The notes: generated by a model not told the origin, from the sequence alone. DNA of 48,452 bases from JANSWY01 sp038525605 (GCA_038525605.1 JBCBHL010000006.1:1-48452); one strand, 5' to 3'. Positions 34,988 to 43,680 are shown, counted from the first letter of the stretch. Numbers and translations: made by a program.

Positions 34988-35572
34988 ATGAAATCTATGA
35001 AGTTAATAATTACAGTTGGAATAGCGCTACTGATCAGTGGTGCTTCCTTTGCACAGAGTTTGATTGATATCGATGTGAAAAATAGTAAGTTGAAGTGGCT
35101 GGGATCGTCTATGATCTATTTCAATGACCACTATGGGACGGTGAATATACAAAGTGGTACGTTGACAGTGGTAAACGGGAAAGTATCAGGAGGAATTTTT
35201 GAAGTGGATATGAACACGATTAAGAACGAAGATGGTGGTTTCAATGAGTCTTTGGTAGAGCACTTAAAAGACCCGGATTTTTTTGATGTAAAAAACTTTC
35301 CGAAGGCTACTATCGAAATCGAGAACGTAAAATACCACAGTAATATCAAAATGGAATGCTTTGCTAACCTAACCATTAAAGGCATCACTAATCCGATTAG
35401 CTTTTTTGCCGAATCATCGGTCGCCGATGGGAAAATCAATATTGAATCTAAATTCAGAATTGACCGAACCCGTTGGGATATCAGATATGGATCAAAGAGC
35501 TTTTTTGATGATCTGGGCGATAAAGCAATTTCTGATGTGATTACTTTCGAGGTGCTGTTGATTGCCAAATAG
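34988..35572 (+). CDS. YceI family periplasmic protein
   Basis: A 194-residue exported protein (ATG at 34988, another at 34997) with a signal peptide (LIITVGIALLISGASFAQ) and a YceI lipocalin-like barrel of about 170 residues that in characterised members binds polyisoprenoids. Family features include DVKNSKLKWLGS at the start, GGIFEVDMNTIKNED, LVEHLKDPDFFDVKNFPKAT and FRIDRTRWDIRYGS. It is divergent from the winged-helix regulator and probably controlled by it. Confidence 0.92.
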   Translation: MKSMKLIITVGIALLISGASFAQSLIDIDVKNSKLKWLGSSMIYFNDHYGTVNIQSGTLTVVNGKVSGGIFEVDMNTIKNEDGGFNESLVEHLKDPDFFDVKNFPKATIEIENVKYHSNIKMECFANLTIKGITNPISFFAESSVADGKINIESKFRIDRTRWDIRYGSKSFFDDLGDKAISDVITFEVLLIAK

Positions 35573-35587
35573 GACAACTGAATAGGA

Positions 35588-35627
35588 GAATGTATTTTTC
35601 GTAAAATGAATGTATCTTTCGGAAAAC
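35588..35627. repeat. Two-unit 20 bp tandem repeat
   Basis: Units 35588-35607 and 35608-35627 both read GAATGTAT(T/C)TTTCG(T/G)AAAA(T/C), 17 of 20 bases identical. The TTTCGGAAAA centre of the second unit resembles the core of the larger array at 47395-47560, which has the same period. Confidence 0.75.
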
Positions 35628-35681
35628 ATTTAATCTGCCTTCGCGGCTGCTTCGGCATACGAGAGGCTGTGGTCTTATTTC

Positions 35682-35723
35682 CCGATGCTTGCATCGGAAA
35701 CTAGGGTCCAGGGCTTGCCCTGG
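35682..35723. repeat. Pair of tight hairpins (REP-like)
   Basis: CCGATGCTTGCATCGG (35682-35697) and CCAGGGCTTGCCCTGG (35708-35723) each have a 7 bp stem and a TT loop. They lie in GC-richer sequence than their surroundings, between the YceI gene and a truncated peptidase gene, and look like a repetitive extragenic element. Confidence 0.6.
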
Positions 35724-35746
35724 GGGAAATACCATTTATTTTGATT

Positions 35747-36124
35747 ATGAGAAATACATTTCTCACTCTCCTTTTTGCGATTATCATCCACCCAGTCTTT
35801 TCGCAAAGTCTGAGTAAAAAGGAAGAAACGATTCTAAAGGAGGTAGAGAAATTAGATCAGGAATCGATCAGTTTTTTGGAGCGTGTTATCAACAGCATCT
35901 GTGGGACGCTCAATTTTGAAGGTGTTCTGGAAAACAGTGAAATATTCGGAGAAGTATTCCGGGAAATTGGCTTTGACACCAACTGGTATGATTTACGTGA
36001 GTCGGTCAACAGGGCGGGGCATCTGTTCGAGGAAAGAAAAGAAAAAAAAGGTAAGAGGCTTCTTTTGATTGGTCATCTGGACACCATTTTTGATAGAGAT
36101 AGCCCTTTGAAACCGTTGACTTAA
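35747..36124 (+). pseudogene. Truncated M20-type metallopeptidase (N-terminal fragment)
   Basis: The 125-residue frame has a signal peptide (TFLTLLFAIIIHPVFSQ) and the N-terminal part of a peptidase M20 (glutamate carboxypeptidase-like): CGTLNFEGVLENSEIFGEVF, then NRAGHLFEE and RLLLIGHLDTIFDRDSP, where the GHLDT motif carries the first metal ligands. Full-length members are over 400 residues; here a TAA stop follows soon after the motif and no remainder of the domain is found downstream, since the next gene starts 64 bp later. The catalytic Glu and remaining ligands are missing, so it should be inactive. Confidence 0.85.
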
Positions 36125-36187
36125 GCACAATGAATGACCTGATTAATAGAACAGCACTTTTTATTTAGCGACTAAACCGATAAAAAA

Positions 36188-37222
36188 ATGAAATTGAGCA
36201 CGACGAAACTACTTGGAATAATCACCTTTTTGGCAATGCTTCTATCACAATCAGCTATTGCGCAAAGGAATGCAAATCAGAATAGTTTTAAGCTAAAATC
36301 TCAAAATGACTATAGAAGCAGGTCTCAAAATTCAGCCGATAATTTTGGGAGTTTTCCTCAAAACCGGGTGAATAACAATCGGTTTTTTACGCCCGGATCA
36401 AATGAAATAATCTTTCAGGTGAATTCGCTTATGAATGTAAAAGCTGATAGATTTCTTGCGGTTTTTAACCTCACACAGATTGGTAAAACAGCTGTAGAAA
36501 CAGATCAGCTAATCAACAAAAGGATCGATGGTTTTGTCGATGATTTGAAAACACTATCACTGTCTCAGGACAATATCTACACAGACATGATTTACCTGAT
36601 TCCAACCTTTGAGTTTGAAGTTCAGAAAAAGCTGTTTAGTACAGATACCTACAATGAAGTGCCGAAAGGTTTTGAGATGCAAAAGAATATCCACATCAAT
36701 TTTACGGATATCAGGATCATTGATGATCTCGTTACACTAGCGGCAAAGAACGAAATCTATGACCTGGTAAAACTGGATTTCTTTGTTGATGATACTGAAT
36801 CAGTTTACGACTCCCTAAGAGAAAGAAGCCAGCAATTTATGACCAGAAAAATTCAGTCTCTCGAAAATTCACAAGAGCTCAACTTAAGCGAAGCTTTTCA
36901 GACGATTGCTGAAAATACAGATGCCATTTACCCTGAGACACAATATTCGGATTACGATGCTTTTGTTTCTCAGTCACTGGAAGCGGCGGGAAGTAACTCA
37001 GGCGTGACAAAGATCAGGAAACCAGCTACTGTCGCCTACGATCAGATTCCTTACGGAGGTTTCGATATTGTGATTAACCCTGTTGTACTTGAACCAGTTG
37101 TACAGTTTACCTATACACTGACAGTTCGATATGAGCTGGAGAAAAAGAAACCGGAAACCCAAAACAAATACATGTTGGTTACACCAAATGGTGATGTGAA
37201 GGAGCTGATATTGAAACAGTAA
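36188..37222 (+). CDS. Secreted SIMPL-domain (DUF541) protein
   Basis: A 344-residue exported protein. The signal peptide (LGIITFLAMLLSQSAIAQ) is followed by an Asn/Ser/Arg-rich linker (about 27-68) and a SIMPL/DUF541 domain (about 72-335): VNSLMNVKADRFLAVFNLTQIGKTAVET, IDGFVDDLKTLSLSQDNIYTDMIYLIP and a final FTYTLTVRYELE strand. SIMPL proteins are periplasmic or surface proteins whose role is poorly defined. The block QTIAENTDAIYPETQYSDYD lies in an insertion. The ATG at 36188 follows soon after the truncated peptidase. Confidence 0.85.
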   Translation: MKLSTTKLLGIITFLAMLLSQSAIAQRNANQNSFKLKSQNDYRSRSQNSADNFGSFPQNRVNNNRFFTPGSNEIIFQVNSLMNVKADRFLAVFNLTQIGKTAVETDQLINKRIDGFVDDLKTLSLSQDNIYTDMIYLIPTFEFEVQKKLFSTDTYNEVPKGFEMQKNIHINFTDIRIIDDLVTLAAKNEIYDLVKLDFFVDDTESVYDSLRERSQQFMTRKIQSLENSQELNLSEAFQTIAENTDAIYPETQYSDYDAFVSQSLEAAGSNSGVTKIRKPATVAYDQIPYGGFDIVINPVVLEPVVQFTYTLTVRYELEKKKPETQNKYMLVTPNGDVKELILKQ

Positions 37223-37318
37223 AAGATATGATTCCATTTACAAAAAAATAATAACCAGTTACATATTGGGAGGTTTAGGCTGAGCGCATATTCACTAGTT
37301 TCATCAATAAAAAGACTT

Positions 37319-37726
37319 ATGAAATACTTATCACTAACCCTAGGAATTTTATTGATTACTTGTTTTTCCTGCCAGCAGGAAGAGGAAATTATGCCAGAAA
37401 ACAGCATCGTGGAAGAAGCGAGTGCTGTTTCAATTAGCAAAAAAAAGAAGTGTCCGCCACCTACCATTACGCTTACCAGATGCGGCTATGGTTTTAGGTT
37501 CAACATAACCAGAGGAGGTATTGTCGATACTGGTACCTACTATTACATCATTAAAAATAATGCGACAGGTGTAACTGAAGATGCTGGCTTTATCACCGAC
37601 AATAATAATACGAACTGGGTATTGAGCGCCTGTACACTTTATGACATTACAGTTTACGATTGGTGTGTTGGAGCCGTCACCCAAACCAAAGTCAGTGATG
37701 GTTGCGGTGGACTTTTCTTATGCTAA
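37319..37726 (+). CDS. Small Cys-containing lipoprotein
   Basis: A 135-residue lipoprotein with a signal sequence (LSLTLGILLITCFSC) and lipobox FSC (lipidated Cys about 18), an acidic linker (QQEEEIMPEN) and a beta-rich mature part with six further Cys (CPPP, TRCGYG, SACTLYD, YDWCVG, DGCGG, and a C-terminal Cys). The Cys spacing suggests disulfides in an exposed domain. No family recognised. It is followed convergently by an uncertain minus-strand frame. Confidence 0.78.
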   Translation: MKYLSLTLGILLITCFSCQQEEEIMPENSIVEEASAVSISKKKKCPPPTITLTRCGYGFRFNITRGGIVDTGTYYYIIKNNATGVTEDAGFITDNNNTNWVLSACTLYDITVYDWCVGAVTQTKVSDGCGGLFLC

Positions 37727-38022
37727 TAGTGACTACATAAGCAATAATTACAGGCAATTAGCATGTAAGATAGCTTGAAGAATTGAAGCATCTCTTCCAT
37801 TTTGTTTGCCTGTATATTCATTTTTAAAACCTCTGCAATAGCCTTTTCAGTCAAAATCTTGAGGATTCTTCCGCTATTTTGACAATCTGCTAAATAATCA
37901 GGCCGGTAGTCTGCAATGTCTCTTTTGTCATTTCCTGGTAAAATTCCTGAAAGGGGAACAACTATTTTTAAGTTCATTTCGTATACTTTGTAATTCAAAG
38001 TACTTTTAAAATTCGAAACCAT
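37723..38022 (-). CDS. Uncertain open frame between lipoprotein and Coq4-like genes
   Basis: A 99-codon frame with ATG at 38022 that overlaps both flanking genes by a few bases. The part NLKIVVPLSGILPGNDKRD and the helical KILTEKAIAEVLKMNIQ look plausible as protein, while the C-terminus is Cys and Tyr rich. It occupies the space where the promoter of the Coq4-like gene should be, which argues against it. No family recognised. Confidence 0.3.
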   Translation of the reverse strand: MVSNFKSTLNYKVYEMNLKIVVPLSGILPGNDKRDIADYRPDYLADCQNSGRILKILTEKAIAEVLKMNIQANKMEEMLQFFKLSYMLIACNYCLCSHY

Positions 38023-38515
38023 GAATGCAAGAGAAAAACTATGTGTACTCCTGTTCGAGAAATCTAAAATTCCCTATGCCAGGATTTTTAAGAGGAAGAA
38101 AACACCCTGGCGATATGATAAATCTAAACTTCTGCAATTGAAGGCCGGAACTCTGGGACATCAGATGGGGCAGTTTTTGGATAGAAACAGGTTTGATTTA
38201 ATCCCCAGATTAGAGCGACACGACGCTTATCATATTTTGACGGGCTATCATACCGAGGTAAAAGATGAAATCGCTTTGCAATATTTATGTTTTGGTAACG
38301 GCAAAAGGAGTAAGTATCTATTTTTTGTGCTGATTTGTGGAACCATACTAAACCCTGAACATTGGCGATACTTCAAGAAATCATATCAAATAGGCAGCCG
38401 TGCCAGAAAGTTTTATCATTGGGAGTTTCAGGATTTACTCTCGAATGATTTGCAGGGTTTACAGGATTGGGTGTTTCGTAAAAATGAAAATCAGATGGAA
38501 TTGTTGCAGAAGTAG
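38021..38515 (+). CDS. Coq4-like protein with HDxxH-x11-E metal motif
   Basis: A 164-residue soluble protein. The sequence RHDAYHILTGYHTEVKDE gives His67, Asp68, His71 and, exactly 12 residues later, Glu83, which is the HDxxH-x11-E metal-binding signature of COQ4, together with the typical following LTGY. COQ4 acts at the C1 position of the ring in ubiquinone synthesis. The rest (GTLGHQMGQFLDRNRFDLIP before, ILNPEHWRYFKKSYQIGSRA after) is also reminiscent of COQ4. Ubiquinone is not expected in a Bacteroidota organism with menB, so the substrate may differ. It lies 33 bp upstream of an L,D-transpeptidase gene. Confidence 0.75.
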   Translation: MNAREKLCVLLFEKSKIPYARIFKRKKTPWRYDKSKLLQLKAGTLGHQMGQFLDRNRFDLIPRLERHDAYHILTGYHTEVKDEIALQYLCFGNGKRSKYLFFVLICGTILNPEHWRYFKKSYQIGSRARKFYHWEFQDLLSNDLQGLQDWVFRKNENQMELLQK

Positions 38516-38548
38516 GCAATAATGGACTTATTTCATTATTATTGATAC

Positions 38549-39295
38549 ATGAGGGTTTTAATAATAACGATGTTAATTCTGACTTCCTTTTTGGTAAATG
38601 CCCAGGAGTCATTTAAAACAGATCAGAAGCGATACAAAAGAGTGAGAACTGCCTATGCTGAAAAGTATGATGCCATTGAAAAGCTCTTTAAGGAAAATGA
38701 GGTGAATATAAATGATTTTTCAATTTATCTGCGATCTTATAAAAAAGAGGAAGCATTAGAGTTATGGGTTAAATCAGGCGATGATCAAACTTATCGTTTG
38801 TTGAAAACCTATGAAATCTGTAGCAGTTCGGGAGTAATTGGCCCGAAGCGTCAGGAAGGTGATTTACAAGTGCCAGAAGGCTTTTATAAAATCGAAATAT
38901 TCAACCCTTTCAGTAACTTCTATTTATCGATGGGACTTAATTATCCAAACCGATCTGATAGAATCTTGGGTGTAAAAAGCAGTCTTGGTGGTGATATTTA
39001 TATTCATGGAAGTTGTGTGACCATTGGTTGTATCCCGATTACTGATGAGCAAATAAAAGAATTGTACGTGATTTGTGTGGAAGCTAAAAGAGCCGGGCAA
39101 AAGAGTATTCCTGTTACGATGTTTCCTGCCAGATTAACCAAAGAGAACTATGAGCAACTGGTGAAAGAATATGCGAATGATGAAGATAAAACCGGCCTGT
39201 GGGCTGATTTAAAAGTGGCTTATGATTTATTCAATAAAAACAAAAAACTCCCTTCCGTTAGTTTCCTTGCGAGCGGCAGACATTCTGTTCGATAA
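38549..39295 (+). CDS. L,D-transpeptidase family protein (YafK/ErfK type)
   Basis: A 248-residue exported protein with an N-terminal signal peptide (LIITMLILTSFLVNAQ) and a YkuD-type catalytic domain. The catalytic pair is His153 (IYIHGSCV) and Cys161 (TIGCIPITDEQIKELY), in the arrangement of YafK-like proteins; KRQEGDLQVPEGFYKI and LNYPNRSDRILG are also typical. These enzymes form or cleave links between peptidoglycan and outer-membrane lipoproteins. The gene follows the Coq4-like gene closely on the same strand. Confidence 0.9.
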   Translation: MRVLIITMLILTSFLVNAQESFKTDQKRYKRVRTAYAEKYDAIEKLFKENEVNINDFSIYLRSYKKEEALELWVKSGDDQTYRLLKTYEICSSSGVIGPKRQEGDLQVPEGFYKIEIFNPFSNFYLSMGLNYPNRSDRILGVKSSLGGDIYIHGSCVTIGCIPITDEQIKELYVICVEAKRAGQKSIPVTMFPARLTKENYEQLVKEYANDEDKTGLWADLKVAYDLFNKNKKLPSVSFLASGRHSVR

Positions 39296-39374
39296 TTGTT
39301 CTCAATAGATTTTAATCTTTTATCTTTACATCGCCGACTAAATAGAAGTTTGATATCATATTTTTTAAACGTTG

Positions 39375-40391
39375 ATGAAGAGAATTTTAGTAACCGGAGG
39401 AACGGGTTATATCGGATCGCATACAGCAGTTGAATTAATCGAAAACAACTATGATGTTGTACTCCTCGATGATCTTTCCAATTCTAAGATTGATGTAATT
39501 GATAATATAGAGAAAATTACTTCTGTCAGACCGGACTTTCACAAACTGAACCTCTGTAACATTCGCGATGTACAAAAAAGCATTGATCAGTATGATCAGG
39601 TAGATGGAATCATCCATTTTGCCGCCAGCAAAGCAGTAGGAGAGTCTGTAGCAAAGCCTTTGTACTACTACAGAAACAACCTTGTTTCTATGATGAACTT
39701 AATTGACTGTATGAAGCAATATCATATTCCCAATATGGTATTTTCCAGTAGTTGTACTGTATATGGTCAGCCCGACAATTTACCCGTTGATGAGGAAGCT
39801 GAGTTTAAAAAGGCGGCCAGCCCTTATGGAAATACCAAGCAAATTTGCGAGGAAATCCTGAGAGATGTGTCAATTTCGGAAGAAGACTTGCAGTTTGTGG
39901 CATTGCGGTATTTTAATCCTGCCGGCGCTCATGAATCTGCGCTGATAGGAGAACTGCCGAATGGTGTTCCAAATAATCTGGTACCTTTCATCACTCAAAC
40001 AGCAGCAGGATTACGGGATCAGCTAAAGGTGTTTGGTGACGATTACAACACACACGATGGTACCGCGGTTCGCGATTACATACACGTTGTGGATTTGGCC
40101 AATGCTCACCTGAAGACGATAGAGCGGTTGATCGAAGGTAAAAATAAAGCTGGCTATGAATACTTCAATATAGGGACTGGAAATGGCTATTCAGTAAAAG
40201 ATGCCATTCTTGCTTTTGAGAGGTCTACGGGTCAGAAACTGAATTATGAAGTGGCACCTCGTAGAAGCGGAGATATCGATAAGATATTCGCGAACCCGCA
40301 GTATGCCAATGCGGAATTGGGCTGGAAGGCCGAACGTTCGTTGGAGGAGATGATGAAATCAGCCTGGGAGTGGCAGAAAACACTGGCATAA
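39375..40391 (+). CDS. galE: GalE, UDP-glucose 4-epimerase
   Basis: A 338-residue short-chain dehydrogenase of the extended type that interconverts UDP-glucose and UDP-galactose (or the GlcNAc/GalNAc pair). The NAD motif is GGTGYIGSHT (8-17), the catalytic region SSSCTVYGQP (124-133) and Tyr151-x3-Lys155 (SPYGNTK), and RYFNPAGAHESALIGE and GDYNTHDGTAVRDYIHV-like blocks are classical GalE. The ATG at 39375 is used rather than the TTG one codon before. It converges on the hemolysin III gene, 8 bp away. Confidence 0.95.
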   Translation: MKRILVTGGTGYIGSHTAVELIENNYDVVLLDDLSNSKIDVIDNIEKITSVRPDFHKLNLCNIRDVQKSIDQYDQVDGIIHFAASKAVGESVAKPLYYYRNNLVSMMNLIDCMKQYHIPNMVFSSSCTVYGQPDNLPVDEEAEFKKAASPYGNTKQICEEILRDVSISEEDLQFVALRYFNPAGAHESALIGELPNGVPNNLVPFITQTAAGLRDQLKVFGDDYNTHDGTAVRDYIHVVDLANAHLKTIERLIEGKNKAGYEYFNIGTGNGYSVKDAILAFERSTGQKLNYEVAPRRSGDIDKIFANPQYANAELGWKAERSLEEMMKSAWEWQKTLA

Positions 40392-40399
40392 AAATTCAG

Positions 40400-41047
40400 T
40401 CAATAAACATACAGCACAATCATCAGGTAATGTAAAAGACTGCCTGCTGTAACAAATAAATGCCAGATGAAATGAGCCAGTTTCATTCTGGTGTCAATTA
40501 CATAAAAAATGATGCCGCACGTGTAAGAAACACCGCCTGCTACCAACAACCAGAATCCACTGACGTCAATAGATGCTTTTAAGTCCTCCAGCTGAAATAT
40601 AATCATCCAACCCATTACTGCATATAGTATCAGCGAGGCGGTTTCGAATTTACCGGTAAAAAATATTTTCAAGATTGCTCCAATAAAAGCAATTCCCCAT
40701 TGCAAACCGAATAGTACCCAGCCTGCTGTTCCTCCAAGCTTTAGTAAGATGACTGGTGTGTAGGTGCCTGCAATGAGCAGAAATATGCTGATATGGTCAA
40801 ATCGGTTGAAGAGCTCCTTTATATTTTTATTGCGCAGTCCATGATAGATGCTCGACATGGTGTACAGTATTACCAGACTGATGCCATAAAATAAGGCGCT
40901 GAATAAACTAAATTCCTGATCACTTTTTGCACCCAGCACAATCAGTACCACCAGCCCGCCAATAGCCACCAATGCTGTGATTCCATGCGAGAAGGTATTA
41001 AACCACTCCTCCAGCTGTGTTTGTTCTGTTCTCTTCTTTTCTAACAT
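40400..41047 (-). CDS. Hemolysin III / PAQR family membrane protein
   Basis: A 215-residue integral membrane protein with seven hydrophobic segments. The family residues are present: NTFSHGI (17-23), SSIYHGL (about 65-71), FDHISIFLLIAGTYTP (about 83-98) and a C-terminal HFIWHLFVTAGSLLHY with the His pair of the PAQR metal site. Bacterial members are annotated as hemolysin III although most are probably membrane homeostasis proteins. It stands alone and is convergent with galE. Confidence 0.92.
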   Translation of the reverse strand: MLEKKRTEQTQLEEWFNTFSHGITALVAIGGLVVLIVLGAKSDQEFSLFSALFYGISLVILYTMSSIYHGLRNKNIKELFNRFDHISIFLLIAGTYTPVILLKLGGTAGWVLFGLQWGIAFIGAILKIFFTGKFETASLILYAVMGWMIIFQLEDLKASIDVSGFWLLVAGGVSYTCGIIFYVIDTRMKLAHFIWHLFVTAGSLLHYLMIVLYVY

Positions 41048-41204
41048 TTACATGAATACTGTTACATAAATAGACAAAGCGATTCATAAATTGTGACTAA
41101 CTATTAATTTTTTTAAATTGATCAAATGATTATAGATCTCTTGCAGCAATTCAAAGTTGAAATGGGGTCTGCGATAACGAGCACTAAATAGAAAACAATA
41201 AAAT

Positions 41205-41759
41205 ATGGATGAGGCAGCAAAAAAAATGATTGAAAACCTGCAGAAGAACACAGGAAAATCACTAGAGGAGTGGGTAGGAATTGTCAAAGCTTCTGGAGCT
41301 GTCAAACATGGAGAGATCATCAAATTCCTTAAAAGCGAATATGGTTTTACGCATGGCTTTGCCAATCTGGTTGCACATAAAAGTAAGGGCTCAGATGCGG
41401 GATCAGCCGAAAACCCTGAAGATTTAGTTTCCGCTCAATATGCAGGAAAAGAATCCCTTAAGCCGATTTACGATGGTTTGTCCGCAGCGCTGGAAGGCTT
41501 TGGAAACGATGTGGTCTTTGCACCCAAAAAGGCTTATGTGAGCATCAAAAGGAAAAAGCAATTTGCTATTATCCAGCCTTCGACCAAAACCAGGGTTGAT
41601 GTGGGTATTCAATTAAAGGATTTTGATGTAACGGACCGCCTCATCAAATCAGGAAGCTGGAACACGATGGTGTCTCACAGAGTGAAACTGGACTCTGAAC
41701 ATCAGGTCGATGCTGAGTTAATAGACTGGTTGAGAGAAGCCTACGAAAGAGCCGGATAA
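41205..41759 (+). CDS. DUF4287 and DUF5655 domain protein
   Basis: A 184-residue cytoplasmic protein. Residues 1-65 fit DUF4287 (MDEAAKKMIENLQKNTGKSL, EWVGIVKASG, HGEIIKFLKSEYGFTHGFAN) and residues about 75-180 fit DUF5655 (YDGLSAALEGFGNDVVFAPK, KKQFAIIQPSTKTRVDVGI). Function is unknown; the C-terminal domain is predicted to bind nucleic acid or small molecules but no active site is evident. It converges on the LytTR gene with 1 bp between stops. Confidence 0.88.
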   Translation: MDEAAKKMIENLQKNTGKSLEEWVGIVKASGAVKHGEIIKFLKSEYGFTHGFANLVAHKSKGSDAGSAENPEDLVSAQYAGKESLKPIYDGLSAALEGFGNDVVFAPKKAYVSIKRKKQFAIIQPSTKTRVDVGIQLKDFDVTDRLIKSGSWNTMVSHRVKLDSEHQVDAELIDWLREAYERAG

Positions 41760-41760
41760 C

Positions 41761-42465
41761 TTACAGCCCTAGTTTTTTGAATAACTGATCTTTATAGTTT
41801 CTTCCAACCGGCAGCTTTTGATCGTTGATGATCACTCTGCTACTTTCGATTGTTTCTAATTTGTCCTTATTGATGATAAAAGACTTATGGATTCTGATGA
41901 AGTTTTCCGGAAGTGTTTCTTCATAGTGCTTCAGTGATTGCAATTCCATGTAATACTTTTCAGTCGTATGTATTTTTACAAAATCTTTATCAGATTCAAG
42001 ATAGAGTATATCGTTTAGGAGCACTTTTTGAAAAGACCGATCCATTTTTACGAAAATATGATCAGGTATTTCGTCGGCTACTCTTTTTTCGGTGTTTTCT
42101 ACTGCGGTTGATTGTGCATCGGAAGGGAATTTATTCACCGCTTTAATAAACCTTTCAAAGGAAAATGGTTTCAATAAATAATCCATCACATCCAGCTCGA
42201 AACCATCCAAAGCATAATTCGGATATGCCGTGGTGATGATCACTTTAGGTGCATTTTTCAAAGTTCTCAGAAAATTTAATCCGGACAACTTAGGCAGGTT
42301 GATGTCCAGAAAAATCAGATCGATCTCATGCTTTTGCAGGTACTCCATTGCCTCCAATGCATTGTTGAAGGTGCTTTTTAATGACAATGTTGGAAGATCT
42401 TTGATAAAGGCAATCAATATCTTCTGAGCAGGTAACTCATCTTCTATGATGATGCAATTAATCAT
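41761..42465 (-). CDS. LytTR-family response regulator
   Basis: A 234-residue regulator with a receiver domain (phosphoacceptor Asp54 in LIFLDINLPKLSG, acidic pair IIEDE at 7-10, Lys in YLLKPFSFERF) and a C-terminal LytTR DNA-binding domain (about 133-234; DRSFQKVLLNDILYLESDKDF in overlapping segments and RIHKSFIINKDKLETI). Its start overlaps the kinase stop by 4 bp, so the two are translated together. Targets are not evident in the window. Confidence 0.94.
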   Translation of the reverse strand: MINCIIIEDELPAQKILIAFIKDLPTLSLKSTFNNALEAMEYLQKHEIDLIFLDINLPKLSGLNFLRTLKNAPKVIITTAYPNYALDGFELDVMDYLLKPFSFERFIKAVNKFPSDAQSTAVENTEKRVADEIPDHIFVKMDRSFQKVLLNDILYLESDKDFVKIHTTEKYYMELQSLKHYEETLPENFIRIHKSFIINKDKLETIESSRVIINDQKLPVGRNYKDQLFKKLGL

Positions 42466-43484
42466 TTTCGTAAATCTATTTTTAATGCTACTTCAAACTG
42501 ACCATTCTGATCCGAAATAGACAGTGTATGCTTTTCAGGGTAAAGAAGTTGCAACCTTTTTCTGCTATTGCTTAAACCAAGCCCGCCTATTTCATCTGTC
42601 ATGACATATTCAGGATCATAGTTATTTGCTGCGATAAAAGTTAACTGATAAGCCTCAATGCGAATCGAAATCAGAATGTCAATGTCATCGGTAAGTGAAT
42701 TTGCACTGTGTTTAAAGGCATTTTCTACGAATGATATCAGCAGAACAGGTGCAATTGTCAATGGACCAAATTCCCCAATTAACTGAAAAGTAATTTTTCC
42801 CCTCGACTCCAGTCTTAATTCCTGTAGTGAAATGTAGTTTTTAATGTATTCGATCTCTTTTTCGAGCGGTACATCCTTTTCGTTGGTTTCATAAAGCATA
42901 AACCGCATCAGGTCGGATAGTTTTAAAATCATGGCTGGTACTTTTTCCGACTCTTCCAATGATGCCGAGTAGATAGTGTTTAATGTATTGAATAGTAGGT
43001 GAGGGTTGATCTGCGACTTGAGAAAGTCCACTTCATTTTGCAGTTTTTCCTCCTTGATTTTACTGAATTCATAGTTTTGCTCTATTTGCTTTCTAATCAA
43101 CCTGGCAGCACTGAAGGCTAAAATGAAAATGAATAAGTCAATAAGACTGTATAGTGTCATCAAATCCGCGTTAGTGATTCTCGGTGACAGCCAGAGCGTA
43201 ATTTCCGTGCTGAGAAAATTATAAGCAAAAACTACCGAAAAAATCGTCAGAAAGTAGGAGAGGTACTTTTTTCGATCGAACAGATAGGGAAGTAATATCA
43301 GGTTGTTGAAATATCCCAGCACGAAACATTCAATATAAAACTGAATGTCGGTGTGCATATTGGCCATCGAGCCAAACCTTCCGTAATTCCATAAAAAAGG
43401 AATAACTGCATATAAAAGCCAAAAGACGAAGTTCAACAACAGCCTTTTGCTTAGAATTTTTTCGAATGAAAGATTATTTTTCAC
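42462..43484 (-). CDS. LytS/YehU-type sensor histidine kinase
   Basis: A 340-residue membrane kinase. Four hydrophobic segments occupy residues 15-130, then a short coiled coil leads to the phosphoacceptor His162 (SQINPHLLFNTLNTIYS) and a GHKL ATPase domain with the N-box PVLLISFVENAFKHS (about 248-262) and the G-box GGLGLSNSRKRL (about 305-316). No extracytoplasmic sensor domain is visible. The start codon is GTG at 43484. It is partner to the downstream LytTR regulator. Confidence 0.92.
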   Translation of the reverse strand: MKNNLSFEKILSKRLLLNFVFWLLYAVIPFLWNYGRFGSMANMHTDIQFYIECFVLGYFNNLILLPYLFDRKKYLSYFLTIFSVVFAYNFLSTEITLWLSPRITNADLMTLYSLIDLFIFILAFSAARLIRKQIEQNYEFSKIKEEKLQNEVDFLKSQINPHLLFNTLNTIYSASLEESEKVPAMILKLSDLMRFMLYETNEKDVPLEKEIEYIKNYISLQELRLESRGKITFQLIGEFGPLTIAPVLLISFVENAFKHSANSLTDDIDILISIRIEAYQLTFIAANNYDPEYVMTDEIGGLGLSNSRKRLQLLYPEKHTLSISDQNGQFEVALKIDLRK

Positions 43485-43680
43485 AAAGCGAAAATTGCAT
43501 CATTCTTGTCAAATAAAAAATTTATCTCGATCAACGACCACTTCAATACTACTATCGACAAGTTAGTCTATACAAATAGTGAAATTATGACTAATTGATG
43601 AATCTCTTATTCGAAACGACGTTGGTCGATACTTTTTGAATGGCTTTGAATAGTCTGCTTATTTAGTGGGAAAAAACACT

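Noticed and set aside
35131..35694. Minus-strand frame of 187 codons opposite the YceI gene
   Set aside because: It is a shadow of the well-supported YceI coding sequence, Ser/Ile/Lys-rich, with no motif.
37111..37467. Minus-strand frame of 118 codons between SIMPL and lipoprotein genes
   Set aside because: It overlaps both genes, is unusually rich in Phe and Leu, and would be antisense to a clear lipoprotein signal sequence.
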